A DNA stretch of 64,000 bases from Streptomyces sp. DvalAA-43. Its GTDB lineage: Bacteria > Actinomycetota > Actinomycetes > Streptomycetales > Streptomycetaceae. The stretch lies in the NCBI RefSeq assembly GCF_900091725.1, contig NZ_FMBW01000037.1, positions 1 to 64,000 of the forward strand, written 5' to 3'. The translations under genes were made by a program, and so were the position numbers. The notes beneath the pieces were generated by a model. It saw only the letters and a list, made by a program, of their open reading frames with translations. It did not search any database and was not told the DNA's origin. This document shows, one piece after another, positions 32,603 through 40,705 of this stretch; the first letter of the stretch is position 1; each line of letters begins with the position of its first letter.

Positions 32603-33538
32603 TCAGTCCCGGAGCACCTGGCGGGCAAAGCCGAGCTCTTGCCGCTGCGCGTCCTCGAGCTTCCCGAGGACGGCGCGGTTCTTCTGGATCAGATCTCGCT
32701 GAATGGCCGCCTCCGCGGACATCCAACGCGCGACGAGCCCGGTCCGGGCCTTGCAGTTCACGTCGGCGACGGCCACCGCACGCTCCTTGTCGGACGCCGT
32801 GCCGGCCCCTGTGAAGGCCCGATCCGCCACGGATTCCAACGGACTCCCGTACGTCAGGCCCTTCTCCTTCATGCAAGCGGACCAGTCCTTCACCGCCGCC
32901 CCGGCCTTTTCGTCCGTCAGGGACGTCTGGAAGCTCCGTGTGTCGATGTCCGAGGCGACAGCGGCGGCGTCCTCCGCGCGGTAGCGCGCCCGGGTCTGAT
33001 ATGCCGCCTGACCGGCACAGCCGTGTTCGGGGATCTTCTTTCCGTTGTACGTATGCGCACGCTCACCGTTCTCCTTCTCACCGGACAGCACCATGCTCTG
33101 CGCCGCGGTGAGTCGGCCGGCCGGGGCCGTGTCGGGGTGAGGCGCGAGGTGGTAGCCGTACCTGGCGGCCAGGGACGCGTCCGAGATTCCGTAGCGCCTG
33201 TTCTCCGTCGCGGCGGCATCCTGCGGGACCTCCGGCGGTTCGTACCGGAGCGAGAACCCCTTCATGCAGTCCTGGGTGAGCTTCGCCCCGGCCCGCGCGA
33301 CCAGCGCGATGCCCTCGTCGCTGAGCGCATAGGCGTCGATGGGCAGCCTCACGGGGGGCACGTCGCCGTCCGGCACCTCCCCACCGGGCCGCGCGGACTG
33401 CGTCGGGCTCTTCCCGGCGGGCTTCGGAACGGCGGTTTCTCCGGACGTGCCCGCCGTGCAGCCGCCGAGTACCACCACGGCCACTGCCGCGGCGGCCGCT
33501 GCGGCCATCGCGGCACCACGGCCGGCTCCCTCAGTCAT
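32603..33538 (-). CDS. Putative lipoprotein of unknown function, downstream of a kinase gene
   Basis: 311 residues. An N-terminal hydrophobic stretch ends in a lipobox (VLGGC, Cys at about residue 26), then a Ser/Pro-rich linker and a mainly helical domain with three pairs of spaced Cys (QDCMKGF, HGCAGQA, SACMKEK, VNCKAR) suggesting disulfides outside the cell. The start ATG at 33538 is 10 bases from the stop of the kinase gene at 33549, so the two form an operon and the lipoprotein may act with that kinase's sensor domain. No named family recognised. Confidence 0.82.
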   Translation of the reverse strand: MTEGAGRGAAMAAAAAAAVAVVVLGGCTAGTSGETAVPKPAGKSPTQSARPGGEVPDGDVPPVRLPIDAYALSDEGIALVARAGAKLTQDCMKGFSLRYEPPEVPQDAAATENRRYGISDASLAARYGYHLAPHPDTAPAGRLTAAQSMVLSGEKENGERAHTYNGKKIPEHGCAGQAAYQTRARYRAEDAAAVASDIDTRSFQTSLTDEKAGAAVKDWSACMKEKGLTYGSPLESVADRAFTGAGTASDKERAVAVADVNCKARTGLVARWMSAEAAIQRDLIQKNRAVLGKLEDAQRQELGFARQVLRD

Positions 33539-33548
33539 GATCAGCGGC

Positions 33549-35483
33549 TCACGACTTGGGCGTGAACGAGTCGGCGAGGGTCTTCCAGGCGGCACGCCGC
33601 AGGTCGTCGTCCCAATCGGCCGCGCGAGCGGTGTACATGAGCCCGTAGCCCAGCCGGTCGTTCACCACGAAGCCCCGGTCCACGGTGCGGTACTTCACAC
33701 CGCCGTCCTCGTAGGTGAACTCCCAGTCGGCGGTGTTCCAGCCGCGGTAGTCGACCTTGTCGATCCGCAGGCGCTCGTAGTGGCCGCGCCTCATGTAGGA
33801 CTCCTGGGCCTTCCAGTCCGCCACCGGGTCGCTCTTGGGAGTGGAGGTCCACCCCACGAGAAGGCGCTGTCCGTCCGGACCGGTGAAGCGCGCCCCGGCG
33901 GCTCCGGTCGACTGGTACTTCCACCCCTCCGGCAGACTGATCGAGAACCCCTGAGCGTGCTCGTAGCGGGTGGACTTCTCGTCGTCCTTCCCCTGCTCAG
34001 CGGACGATGTGGCCGAATTCGCCGGTTTCGACGGCGTGTTCGGGCTCTTTCCCTCGCCCTTTCCGTTCTCCGCTCCCTGGCCCTTTCCCTTGCCGCTGTC
34101 GGTCTCCGGGGAGCTGCCGCCGGTCGACGCCCCGGCCGAGGTGGACTTGTCGTCCTTGCCGCCGCCCTTGCTCGCGTCGTCGCCATCACCCCCGTCGAGC
34201 GTGAGCGCGAGGACCGTGCCGAGCACGGCGAGCACGATCACGGCCGCGATGATCGCCAGGGTGCGGCGCGGCACCACGTCCGTGAGGGAGGCCCGGGGCG
34301 GGGCCGCCGGGGACGTCGCCGGACGCGGCGGCGGTACGGCGGCGGAGGCCGTGGCGGCCGCGGGCCGGGAAGGCTTCGCGGGGGTGCCCGCGCCACCGGC
34401 CGAGGGGGAGTCCGAGGGCTTGGGCGGCGCGGTGGCCGAGGCCGCCGCGACGGCCGGTGCCGTCTTCGCGTTCCGTACCGAGCGCAGGGCGCCCCGCAAC
34501 CGGTCCCGGGTGCCCTCGCCCTGTTCCGCGGAGGCCGTCGCCGACTTGGCGCCGGGTGGGGCCGGTGTCTTGGGCAGCGCCATGACCTGGGTGGCGTCGG
34601 CGGGCGGGGGCACCACCGGGTCCGGCTTCTCGGGGGCGTGGATCACGTCGTTGAGCAGGGCGCGGGCGCCCGCGTCGTCGAGCCGCTGCTCGGGGTCCCT
34701 GGCGAGCAGGCCGTAGATGACCTCCTCCAGCGGACCGGCGTTCTTCGGCGGGTCGAGCGGCTCGGTCATCACCGCGGTCAGGGTGGCGATGGCCGACCCC
34801 TTGTCGTACGGCGGGGAGCCCTCGACGCTCGCGTACAGCAGTCCGCCGAGCGACCAGAGGTCGGCGGGCGGTCCCGGCTTGTGGCCGCGGGCGCGCTCGG
34901 GCGAGATGTAGGAGGGGGCGCCGACGAGCATGCCCGTCGAGGTGACCGACGGGTCGCCCTCGACCTGGGCGATGCCGAAGTCGGTCAGCACGACCCGGCC
35001 GTCCTCGGCGATCAGCACGTTGGACGGCTTCACATCGCGGTGCAGGATGCCCTCACGGTGTGCCGAGCGCAGCACGTCGAGGATGGCGAGGCCGACCTCG
35101 GCGGCGCGCTTCGGCGTCAGCACGCCGTCCTCGCGCACCGCTTCGGCGAGGGACTTGCCCTCGATGAGCTCCATCACGATCCACGGCCGGTCGTCCTCGT
35201 CGACCACGTCGTAGACGGTCACCGCGCCGTTGTTGCGGATCCTGGCGATCGCCTTCGCCTCACGCAGCGTGCGCGTGATGAGCCGGCGCTTCTCGTCGTC
35301 GTCGATGGCCGAGGGGAACCGCAGTTCCTTGACCGCGACCGTGCGGCCCAGCGTCTCGTCGACGGCACGCCAGACCGTACCCATACCGCCCCGGCCGAGC
35401 ACCTCCCCGAGCCGGTACCGCCCCGCAAGGAGACGTCCGTCCTTGTCCCGTTGGGGCTCCCGTGCCTGCTCCGCCTCCGACAT
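33549..35483 (-). CDS. Receptor-type serine/threonine protein kinase
   Basis: 644 residues. The complete catalytic domain (about 22-285) has the glycine loop GRGGMGTV (30-37), Lys52, HRDVKPSN with Asp150, DFG at 168-170 and SYISPERAR. A long Pro/Ala/Ser linker (about 290-405) precedes one membrane segment (about 408-428, TLAIIAAVIVLAVLGTVLAL). A low-complexity Ser/Gly/Lys stretch and the shared extracytoplasmic domain (GFSISLPEGWKYQS to the C-terminus) follow. The start ATG has GAGGGG four bases upstream. It is co-transcribed with the lipoprotein gene and is the first kinase of the cluster on this strand. Confidence 0.94.
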   Translation of the reverse strand: MSEAEQAREPQRDKDGRLLAGRYRLGEVLGRGGMGTVWRAVDETLGRTVAVKELRFPSAIDDDEKRRLITRTLREAKAIARIRNNGAVTVYDVVDEDDRPWIVMELIEGKSLAEAVREDGVLTPKRAAEVGLAILDVLRSAHREGILHRDVKPSNVLIAEDGRVVLTDFGIAQVEGDPSVTSTGMLVGAPSYISPERARGHKPGPPADLWSLGGLLYASVEGSPPYDKGSAIATLTAVMTEPLDPPKNAGPLEEVIYGLLARDPEQRLDDAGARALLNDVIHAPEKPDPVVPPPADATQVMALPKTPAPPGAKSATASAEQGEGTRDRLRGALRSVRNAKTAPAVAAASATAPPKPSDSPSAGGAGTPAKPSRPAAATASAAVPPPRPATSPAAPPRASLTDVVPRRTLAIIAAVIVLAVLGTVLALTLDGGDGDDASKGGGKDDKSTSAGASTGGSSPETDSGKGKGQGAENGKGEGKSPNTPSKPANSATSSAEQGKDDEKSTRYEHAQGFSISLPEGWKYQSTGAAGARFTGPDGQRLLVGWTSTPKSDPVADWKAQESYMRRGHYERLRIDKVDYRGWNTADWEFTYEDGGVKYRTVDRGFVVNDRLGYGLMYTARAADWDDDLRRAAWKTLADSFTPKS

Positions 35484-35603
35484 GCGTCCCCTCTGCGATC
35501 AACCCGCCCTGGCAGAGCGTTCATTGTCCCTCACCCCGGCGCCGGTCGTGGTGCGGGGTCCACAGGCCCGTCATGATGTGCCCGGAGGAAGGGAATCCCC
35601 ACC

Positions 35604-36692
35604 ATGCCGATACCCAGGGCACTGCTCGTCGCGCCGTTGCTGCTGACGCTGTTCGGCCTGGGATCGGCGCCGTTGTCCAGCGAACCACATCCGACCCCCG
35701 CAACGGCCTACCTTCCCCGGCTCGTCACCGAGGGCGGTGCCCCCACGGCGGCGCTGCTGGCCCGCCGCGTCTCCTCCGCACCGTACGACACCTATCGCTC
35801 GACCGGTCCCGGTATCCGACGGACGGACAGATTCCGGGCGGGCAGCATCACCAAGACCTTCGTCGCCACGGTCGTGCTCCAACTCGTCGGGGAACGCAGG
35901 CTGCGTCTGTCGGACACGGTCGAACGGCTGCTGCCGGGGCTGGTGCACGGCAACGGGAACAACGGCCGCCGCATCACCCTGCGCGCACTGCTCGACCACA
36001 CCAGCGGCCTCTACGACTACACCGCCGAGCCATCGGCCCACCCCCTCTCCGCCACCGCGGCGGTCCGCGTCGCCCTGGCCCACCGTCCGACGGGTGCCCC
36101 CGGCCGCTACGCCTACTCCAACACCGACTACGCCGTACTCGGACTCGTCGTTCAACGGGTCACCGGACACAGCTACGCCGCCGAGATCCACGACCGCGTC
36201 ATCACCCCCCTCCGTCTCACCGGAACCTCCCTCCCGGGCGCCCGTACCGCTCTGCCCTCCCCGCACGGCCGCGGCTACACCCGCGATCCGGACGACGGCC
36301 GCCTGCGCGACGTCACCGCGCTCGACCCGCGCACGGCGGGCGCGGCCGGCGAACTGATCTCCACGCTCGACGATCTGAACCGGTTCTACGCGGCCCTGCT
36401 GGGCGGCCGTCTTCTCGCGCCCGCCCAGCAGGAGCTCCTGCTGAACACCCGGGCCACACACGGCGTCTACGGCCTGGGCGTCTATCCGCAGAAGCTCTCC
36501 TGCGACGTCACCGTCTGGGGTCACAACGGCCACATCGCGGGCAGTCACGTCCGCACCGCCGCCACGCGCGACGGCCGGCACACCCTGACCTACCGCGTCG
36601 ACACGGACACCCTGGCCGACACGGAGACCCTCGAAACCGCGCTCCTGGAAGCGGAGTTCTGCCCCGCGCCGCACCCGCCCCGGAATCCCTGA
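35604..36692 (+). CDS. Secreted serine hydrolase (beta-lactamase/D-Ala-D-Ala carboxypeptidase family)
   Basis: A 362-residue exported protein: signal peptide about 1-25, then a class C beta-lactamase/DD-peptidase fold with all three catalytic motifs: SITK (Ser81, Lys84), YSN (Tyr171) and HNG (near 310). It resembles Streptomyces R61-type DD-carboxypeptidases, which trim the last D-Ala of peptidoglycan stems, but esterase members share the same motifs. GGAAGGGAAT lies upstream of the ATG. It is divergent from the kinase/lipoprotein operon and convergent with glpD. Confidence 0.88.
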   Translation: MPIPRALLVAPLLLTLFGLGSAPLSSEPHPTPATAYLPRLVTEGGAPTAALLARRVSSAPYDTYRSTGPGIRRTDRFRAGSITKTFVATVVLQLVGERRLRLSDTVERLLPGLVHGNGNNGRRITLRALLDHTSGLYDYTAEPSAHPLSATAAVRVALAHRPTGAPGRYAYSNTDYAVLGLVVQRVTGHSYAAEIHDRVITPLRLTGTSLPGARTALPSPHGRGYTRDPDDGRLRDVTALDPRTAGAAGELISTLDDLNRFYAALLGGRLLAPAQQELLLNTRATHGVYGLGVYPQKLSCDVTVWGHNGHIAGSHVRTAATRDGRHTLTYRVDTDTLADTETLETALLEAEFCPAPHPPRNP

Positions 36693-36724
36693 GGGCGGCC
36701 CCGTGGTCCCTGGCGGGACAGCCC

Positions 36725-38431
36725 TCAGATCGGCACGATGTCCGGAGCCCCGAGCCGCGCCGCGTCGGCCGTGAGGTCATCCGGCTGGCGCTGCGACTCC
36801 CGCTCCGCCTGCACCCGCTTCTCGTAGTGCTCGACCTCCCGGTCGATCTGGCCCTCGTCCCAGCCCAGCACCGGCGCCATCAGCTCCGCGCAGAGCCTGG
36901 CGCTGCGGGTGCCCCGGTCGAAGGTCTCGATGGAGATCCGGGTCCGGCGGGTCAGGACGTCGTCGAGATGCCGGGCCCCCTCGTGCGAGGCGGCGTAGAC
37001 GATCTCGGCCTTCAGGTAGTCGTCCGCCGCGGGCAGCGGCTCCCCCAGCGTCGGATCGCCGAGGATCAGCTCAAGGACCTGCTCGGTCATCGAGCCGTAC
37101 CGGTTGAGCAGGTGCTCCACCCGGGCGACATGGAGACCGGTGCGGGCCGCGATCCTCGCGCGGGCGTTCCACAGGGCCGGGTAGCCCTCCGCCCCCAGCA
37201 GCGGGATCTCCTCGGTGACACAGGCCGCCACCCGCTGGTCCAGGCCGTGCACCGCCTCGTCCACGGCGTCCTTCGCCATCACCCGGTACGTCGTGTACTT
37301 GCCGCCCGCCACGACCACCAGGCCCGGCAGCGGATGCGCCACCGTGTGCTCGCGCGAGAGCTTGCTGGTGGCGTCGGACTCGCCGGCCAGCAGCGGCCGC
37401 AGCCCGGCGTAGACGCCCTGGACGTCGTCCCGGCTCAGGGGCGTGGCCAGGACCGAGTTGACGTGTTCGAGCAGGTAGTCGATATCGGCGCTGGACGCCG
37501 CCGGGTGCGCCTTGTCCAGGTCCCAGTCGGTGTCCGTCGTCCCGATGATCCAGTGCCGCCCCCACGGGATGACGAAGAGGACGGACTTCTCGGTCCGCAG
37601 GATCAGGCCGGTCGAGGAGTGGATGCGGTCCTTGGGGACCACCAGGTGGATGCCCTTGGACGCCCGGACGTGGAACTGCCCGCGCTCCCCGATCAGCGCC
37701 TGGGTGTCATCCGTCCAGACCCCGGTCGCGTTGACCACCTGCTTGGCCCTGACCTCGTACTCCCCACCCGCCTCGACGTCCTCCACCCGGGCACCGACGA
37801 CCCGCTCGCCCTCCCGGAGAAAGCCGATCACCCGGGCGCGGTTGGCCACCTGCGCGCCGTACCCCGCGGCGGTGCGGACCAGGGTGGCCACATAGCGGGC
37901 GTCGTCCATCTGCGCGTCGTAGTACTGCAGGGCCCCGACCAGGGCGTCCTTCTTCAGCGCCGGGGCGACACGCAGGGCGCGGCGGCGGGAGAGATGCCGG
38001 TGCACGGGCAGGCCGCGGCCATGGCCCGAGGAGACCGACATCGCGTCGTAGAGCGCCACTCCGGAACCGGCGTAGAGCCGCTCCCAGCCCTTGTGCTGCA
38101 ACGGATAGAGGAACGGCACCGGCTTCACCAGATGCGGGGCCAGCCGCTCCAGGAGCAGCCCGCGTTCCTTCAGTGCCTCCCGGACGAGCGCGAAGTCGAG
38201 CATCTCCAGATACCGCAGCCCGCCGTGGATCAGCTTGCTCGACCTGCTCGATGTGCCGGACGCCCAGTCCCGGGCCTCGACCAGGCCGGTCGAGAGTCCT
38301 CTCGTCGCCGCGTCCAGCGCCGTACCGGCGCCGACCACGCCCGCCCCCACGACCAGCACGTCCAGTTCGCGCTCGGCCATCGCGGCCAGCGCCTCGGCGC
38401 GCTCCGCAGGTCCCAGTGTCGCTGTCCTCAC
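36725..38431 (-). CDS. glpD: Aerobic glycerol-3-phosphate dehydrogenase
   Basis: A 568-residue FAD enzyme. The dinucleotide motif VVGAGVVGAGTALDAATRGL is at about residues 26-45; family motifs SSRSSKLIHGGLRYLE and GIHLVVPKDR are present, and the C-terminal DUF/cap domain ends near AERESQRQPD. It oxidises sn-glycerol-3-phosphate to dihydroxyacetone phosphate at the membrane, passing electrons to menaquinone. The GTG at 38431 has GGGAGG five bases away; the longer open frame to 38581 lacks a binding site. It is not in a glpFK (gyl) operon here. Confidence 0.95.
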   Translation of the reverse strand: MRTATLGPAERAEALAAMAERELDVLVVGAGVVGAGTALDAATRGLSTGLVEARDWASGTSSRSSKLIHGGLRYLEMLDFALVREALKERGLLLERLAPHLVKPVPFLYPLQHKGWERLYAGSGVALYDAMSVSSGHGRGLPVHRHLSRRRALRVAPALKKDALVGALQYYDAQMDDARYVATLVRTAAGYGAQVANRARVIGFLREGERVVGARVEDVEAGGEYEVRAKQVVNATGVWTDDTQALIGERGQFHVRASKGIHLVVPKDRIHSSTGLILRTEKSVLFVIPWGRHWIIGTTDTDWDLDKAHPAASSADIDYLLEHVNSVLATPLSRDDVQGVYAGLRPLLAGESDATSKLSREHTVAHPLPGLVVVAGGKYTTYRVMAKDAVDEAVHGLDQRVAACVTEEIPLLGAEGYPALWNARARIAARTGLHVARVEHLLNRYGSMTEQVLELILGDPTLGEPLPAADDYLKAEIVYAASHEGARHLDDVLTRRTRISIETFDRGTRSARLCAELMAPVLGWDEGQIDREVEHYEKRVQAERESQRQPDDLTADAARLGAPDIVPI

Positions 38432-38580
38432 CGCTGCCTCCCGGGTAGATCGGGGTGGTCCGGCACGGGGACGCCCTCCGGCCCGGCGGCCGGGGCGGCC
38501 CGCGCCCACCTCTCGATTCTGTCCGCCGTCCACGACTTCGGCCACCGCCTGTGGACAACACCAGGACGACAGGAGGCCCA

Positions 38581-38622
38581 CAATGCGACATATAGGTCAT
38601 ATTTAAGCCTAGTGTGACATTG
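38581..38622. promoter_or_regulatory. Imperfect inverted repeat in the glpD upstream region
   Basis: CAATGCGACA (38581-38590) faces TGTGACATTG (38613-38622), 8 of 10 positions complementary, around an AT-rich centre (ATATAGGTCATATTTAAG) that is among the most AT-rich DNA in the window. It is placed to control glpD, the rightward gene, or both. Confidence 0.45.
38583..38606 (+). other. Possible 7-codon micro-ORF with ideal ribosome binding site
   Basis: AGGAGG at 38571-38576, six bases, ATG at 38583, encoding MRHIGHI and TAA. Codon use is AT-rich (CAT, ATA, GGT, ATT), unlike any gene here. It may be chance within promoter DNA, since the predicted promoter of the next gene lies further downstream. 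Confidence 0.3.
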
Positions 38623-38637
38623 CGCTGTCCACAGCGG

Positions 38638-38666
38638 TTGCGCTTTCTGCCCTCATGGTCTAGACC
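38638..38666 (+). promoter_or_regulatory. Promoter with DasR-box-like operator
   Basis: -35 TTGCGC (38638-38643), 17-base spacer, -10 TAGACC (38661-38666). The -10 lies inside TGGTCTAGACC (38656-38666), which matches 11 consecutive bases of the known DasR-responsive element ACTGGTCTAGACCACT; the 3' outer bases differ. DasR is the GntR-type GlcNAc regulator of Streptomyces. Confidence 0.55.
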
Positions 38667-38690
38667 GACCGGGAAGGACGGCCCCTCCAC

Positions 38691-39953
38691 ATGCCCGCAG
38701 ACCTCGCCGTCATCGGACTCGGCCACCTCGGCCTGCCGCTCGCCCAGGCCGCCGTGGCCGCAGGCGTGCAGACCGTCGGCTACGACACCGACCCACGCGC
38801 CTGCACGGAACTCTCCGCGGGCCGCACCCCCGTCGAGGGTTCGCTCTCCGCCTCGGACGTCCGCCGGATGCTCTCGGGGGGCTTCCGGCCCACCACCAAC
38901 CCGGCCGAACTGGGCCGGGTCCGTACCGCGGTGATCTGCGCGCCCACCCCGCTCGGCGCCGACCGCACCCTCGACCTGACCGCCGTCGGCGACGCGGCCC
39001 GCGCACTCGCCGCCCGGCTGCGCCCCCACACCACCGTCCTGCTGGAATCGGCCGTGCCGCCGGGCACCACCGAGAACTACCTGCTGCCGCTGCTCGAAGA
39101 GGGCTCGGGGCTGCGGGCCGGCCGCGACTTCCACCTGGCCTGCTCCCCCGGCCGCCTCGACCCCGGCAACCGCACCCACGTCTACACCAACACCCCCAAG
39201 GTCATCGGCGGCCTCACCCCCGCCTGCACCGAATCGGCCGCCGCCTTCTACGGCCGGCTCACCGACAAGGTCGTCCGGGCCCGCGGGCCGCGCGAGGCCG
39301 AGATGACCAAGGTCCTGGAGACCAACTTCCGGCACGTCAACATCGCCCTGGTCAACGAGATGGCGGTGCTCTGCCACGACCTCGGCGTCGACCTGTGGGA
39401 CGTCATCCGGTGCGCCGAGACCAAGCCCTTCGGCTTCCAGCCCTTCCGTCCGGGCCCCGGCGTCGGCGGCCACGGCGCCCCCGTCGACCCGGGCTACCTC
39501 CCGTACCACAGCCGCACCCCCGGCCACCCCCTGCGGATGGTCTCGCTCGCCCAGGAGATCAACGACCGGATGCCGCAGTACGTGATCCAGCGCTGCGCCA
39601 CCCTGCTGAACGAACACGGCAAGTCCGTGCGCGGCGCCCGGGTGCTGCTGCTCGGGGTCACCTACAAGCCCGACCTCGCCGACCAGGAGAGCTCCCCCGC
39701 CCGGGAGATCGCGAGCCGGCTGATGGACATGGGCGCCCAGATCGGCTATCACGACCCGCACGTCCTGGACTGGCGGGTACGCGAACTCCCGGTGCCGCGC
39801 GCCGACTCGCTGTACGAGGCGGCGTCCAGCGCCGACCTCACGGTGCTGCTCCAGCACCACCGCACGTACGACCTCCAGGGCCTCGCGGTGAAGGCCCAGC
39901 TCCTCCTGGACACCCGGGGCGCGACCCCGGCAGGGGCCGCGCACCGGCTGTGA
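38691..39953 (+). CDS. Nucleotide-sugar dehydrogenase homologue lacking the catalytic cysteine
   Basis: 420 residues with all three UDP-glucose/UDP-ManNAc dehydrogenase domains. The NAD motif GLGHLG is at 9-14; the central domain has Lys207 and Asn212 (MTKVLETNFRHVNIALVNE); the C-terminal domain is opened by LLGVTYKPDLADQESSPA. In the active-site loop the usual GGHCIPVDP reads GGHGAPVDP, so Gly262 stands where the nucleophile Cys should be, although Asp266 is kept. The SPER motif reads SPGR, with Gly154 for the catalytic Glu. Complete four-electron oxidation to a uronate is therefore unlikely. Upstream is a DasR-like box. The family assignment is firm; the activity is open. Confidence 0.85.
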   Translation: MPADLAVIGLGHLGLPLAQAAVAAGVQTVGYDTDPRACTELSAGRTPVEGSLSASDVRRMLSGGFRPTTNPAELGRVRTAVICAPTPLGADRTLDLTAVGDAARALAARLRPHTTVLLESAVPPGTTENYLLPLLEEGSGLRAGRDFHLACSPGRLDPGNRTHVYTNTPKVIGGLTPACTESAAAFYGRLTDKVVRARGPREAEMTKVLETNFRHVNIALVNEMAVLCHDLGVDLWDVIRCAETKPFGFQPFRPGPGVGGHGAPVDPGYLPYHSRTPGHPLRMVSLAQEINDRMPQYVIQRCATLLNEHGKSVRGARVLLLGVTYKPDLADQESSPAREIASRLMDMGAQIGYHDPHVLDWRVRELPVPRADSLYEAASSADLTVLLQHHRTYDLQGLAVKAQLLLDTRGATPAGAAHRL

Positions 39954-40059
39954 GGGCCCTTCCGCCCGGGATTTCGGTGGGCGATGTCACAGGCTGCTGC
40001 TAGCCTGCGGCGTCACTTCTCGCACAATCGTGCGCATCCGTCCCAGGGGGGATACCACC

Positions 40060-40635
40060 ATGAGCCAGCCCGTGCCGCCGTCGGACCAGCCGCAGCAGCC
40101 GTACAACGCCCAGTCCGGCGGCAACCCGTTCGCGGGCCAGCAGCCCGGCGGCGCCCCGACCGGCAACCCCTTCGCCGGCCAGCAGCCCGGCGCCCCGTTC
40201 GGCGGCGCGCCGTTCGCCCCGCCGGCCCCCGCGCGCGACAACATCGCCCTCGGCCTGGTCGCCGCCGTCGTCGCGGCCGTGGTCGCCGCCGGCATCTACG
40301 GGGCCATCATCGGCGCCACCAAGCACGAGATCGGCTACGCGGCCGTGGGCGTCGGCTTCGTCGTGGGCTTCGCCTCGGGCAAGGTCGGCGGCCGCAACCC
40401 CGTGCTGCCGGTCGTCAGCGCCGTGCTCGCGCTGGTCGCCGTCTACTTCGGCCAGCTGCTCGGCGAGGCCATGATCGCGGCCAAGGAGCTCCCCGTCACC
40501 GTCTCCGAGCTGTTCTTCGACCACTTCAGCCTGCTGAACGAGGCGTGGAAGGCCGACTCCAACTTCCTCACGTACGTCTTCTTCGTCATCGCGGCCGTCG
40601 CCGCGTTCTCCGGCGCCAAGAAGGCCGCCGAGTAG
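40060..40635 (+). CDS. Membrane protein with Pro/Gln/Gly-rich N-terminus
   Basis: 191 residues. The N-terminal 60 contain a tandem motif NPFAGQQPG (twice, with a third partial NPF/GAPFGGAPF). Three or four hydrophobic segments follow: about 65-85, 92-112, 115-135 and 168-185. The NPFAGQQPG-type tail is seen on several Streptomyces membrane proteins, but I cannot name the family. The ATG at 40060 has AGGGGGGA upstream. It is followed by an 18-bp bidirectional terminator. Confidence 0.8.
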   Translation: MSQPVPPSDQPQQPYNAQSGGNPFAGQQPGGAPTGNPFAGQQPGAPFGGAPFAPPAPARDNIALGLVAAVVAAVVAAGIYGAIIGATKHEIGYAAVGVGFVVGFASGKVGGRNPVLPVVSAVLALVAVYFGQLLGEAMIAAKELPVTVSELFFDHFSLLNEAWKADSNFLTYVFFVIAAVAAFSGAKKAAE

Positions 40636-40650
40636 TCACGGACGCACACA

Positions 40651-40690
40651 CGGGAGGGCCCGGACCGCAGATGCGGTCCGGGCCCTCCCG
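40651..40690. terminator. Perfect 18-bp bidirectional terminator
   Basis: CGGGAGGGCCCGGACCGC (40651-40668), loop AGAT, exact complement (40673-40690), between the membrane protein gene and the convergent guaB3. Confidence 0.85.
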
Positions 40691-40705
40691 TCATGCCCGA
40701 GGCGT

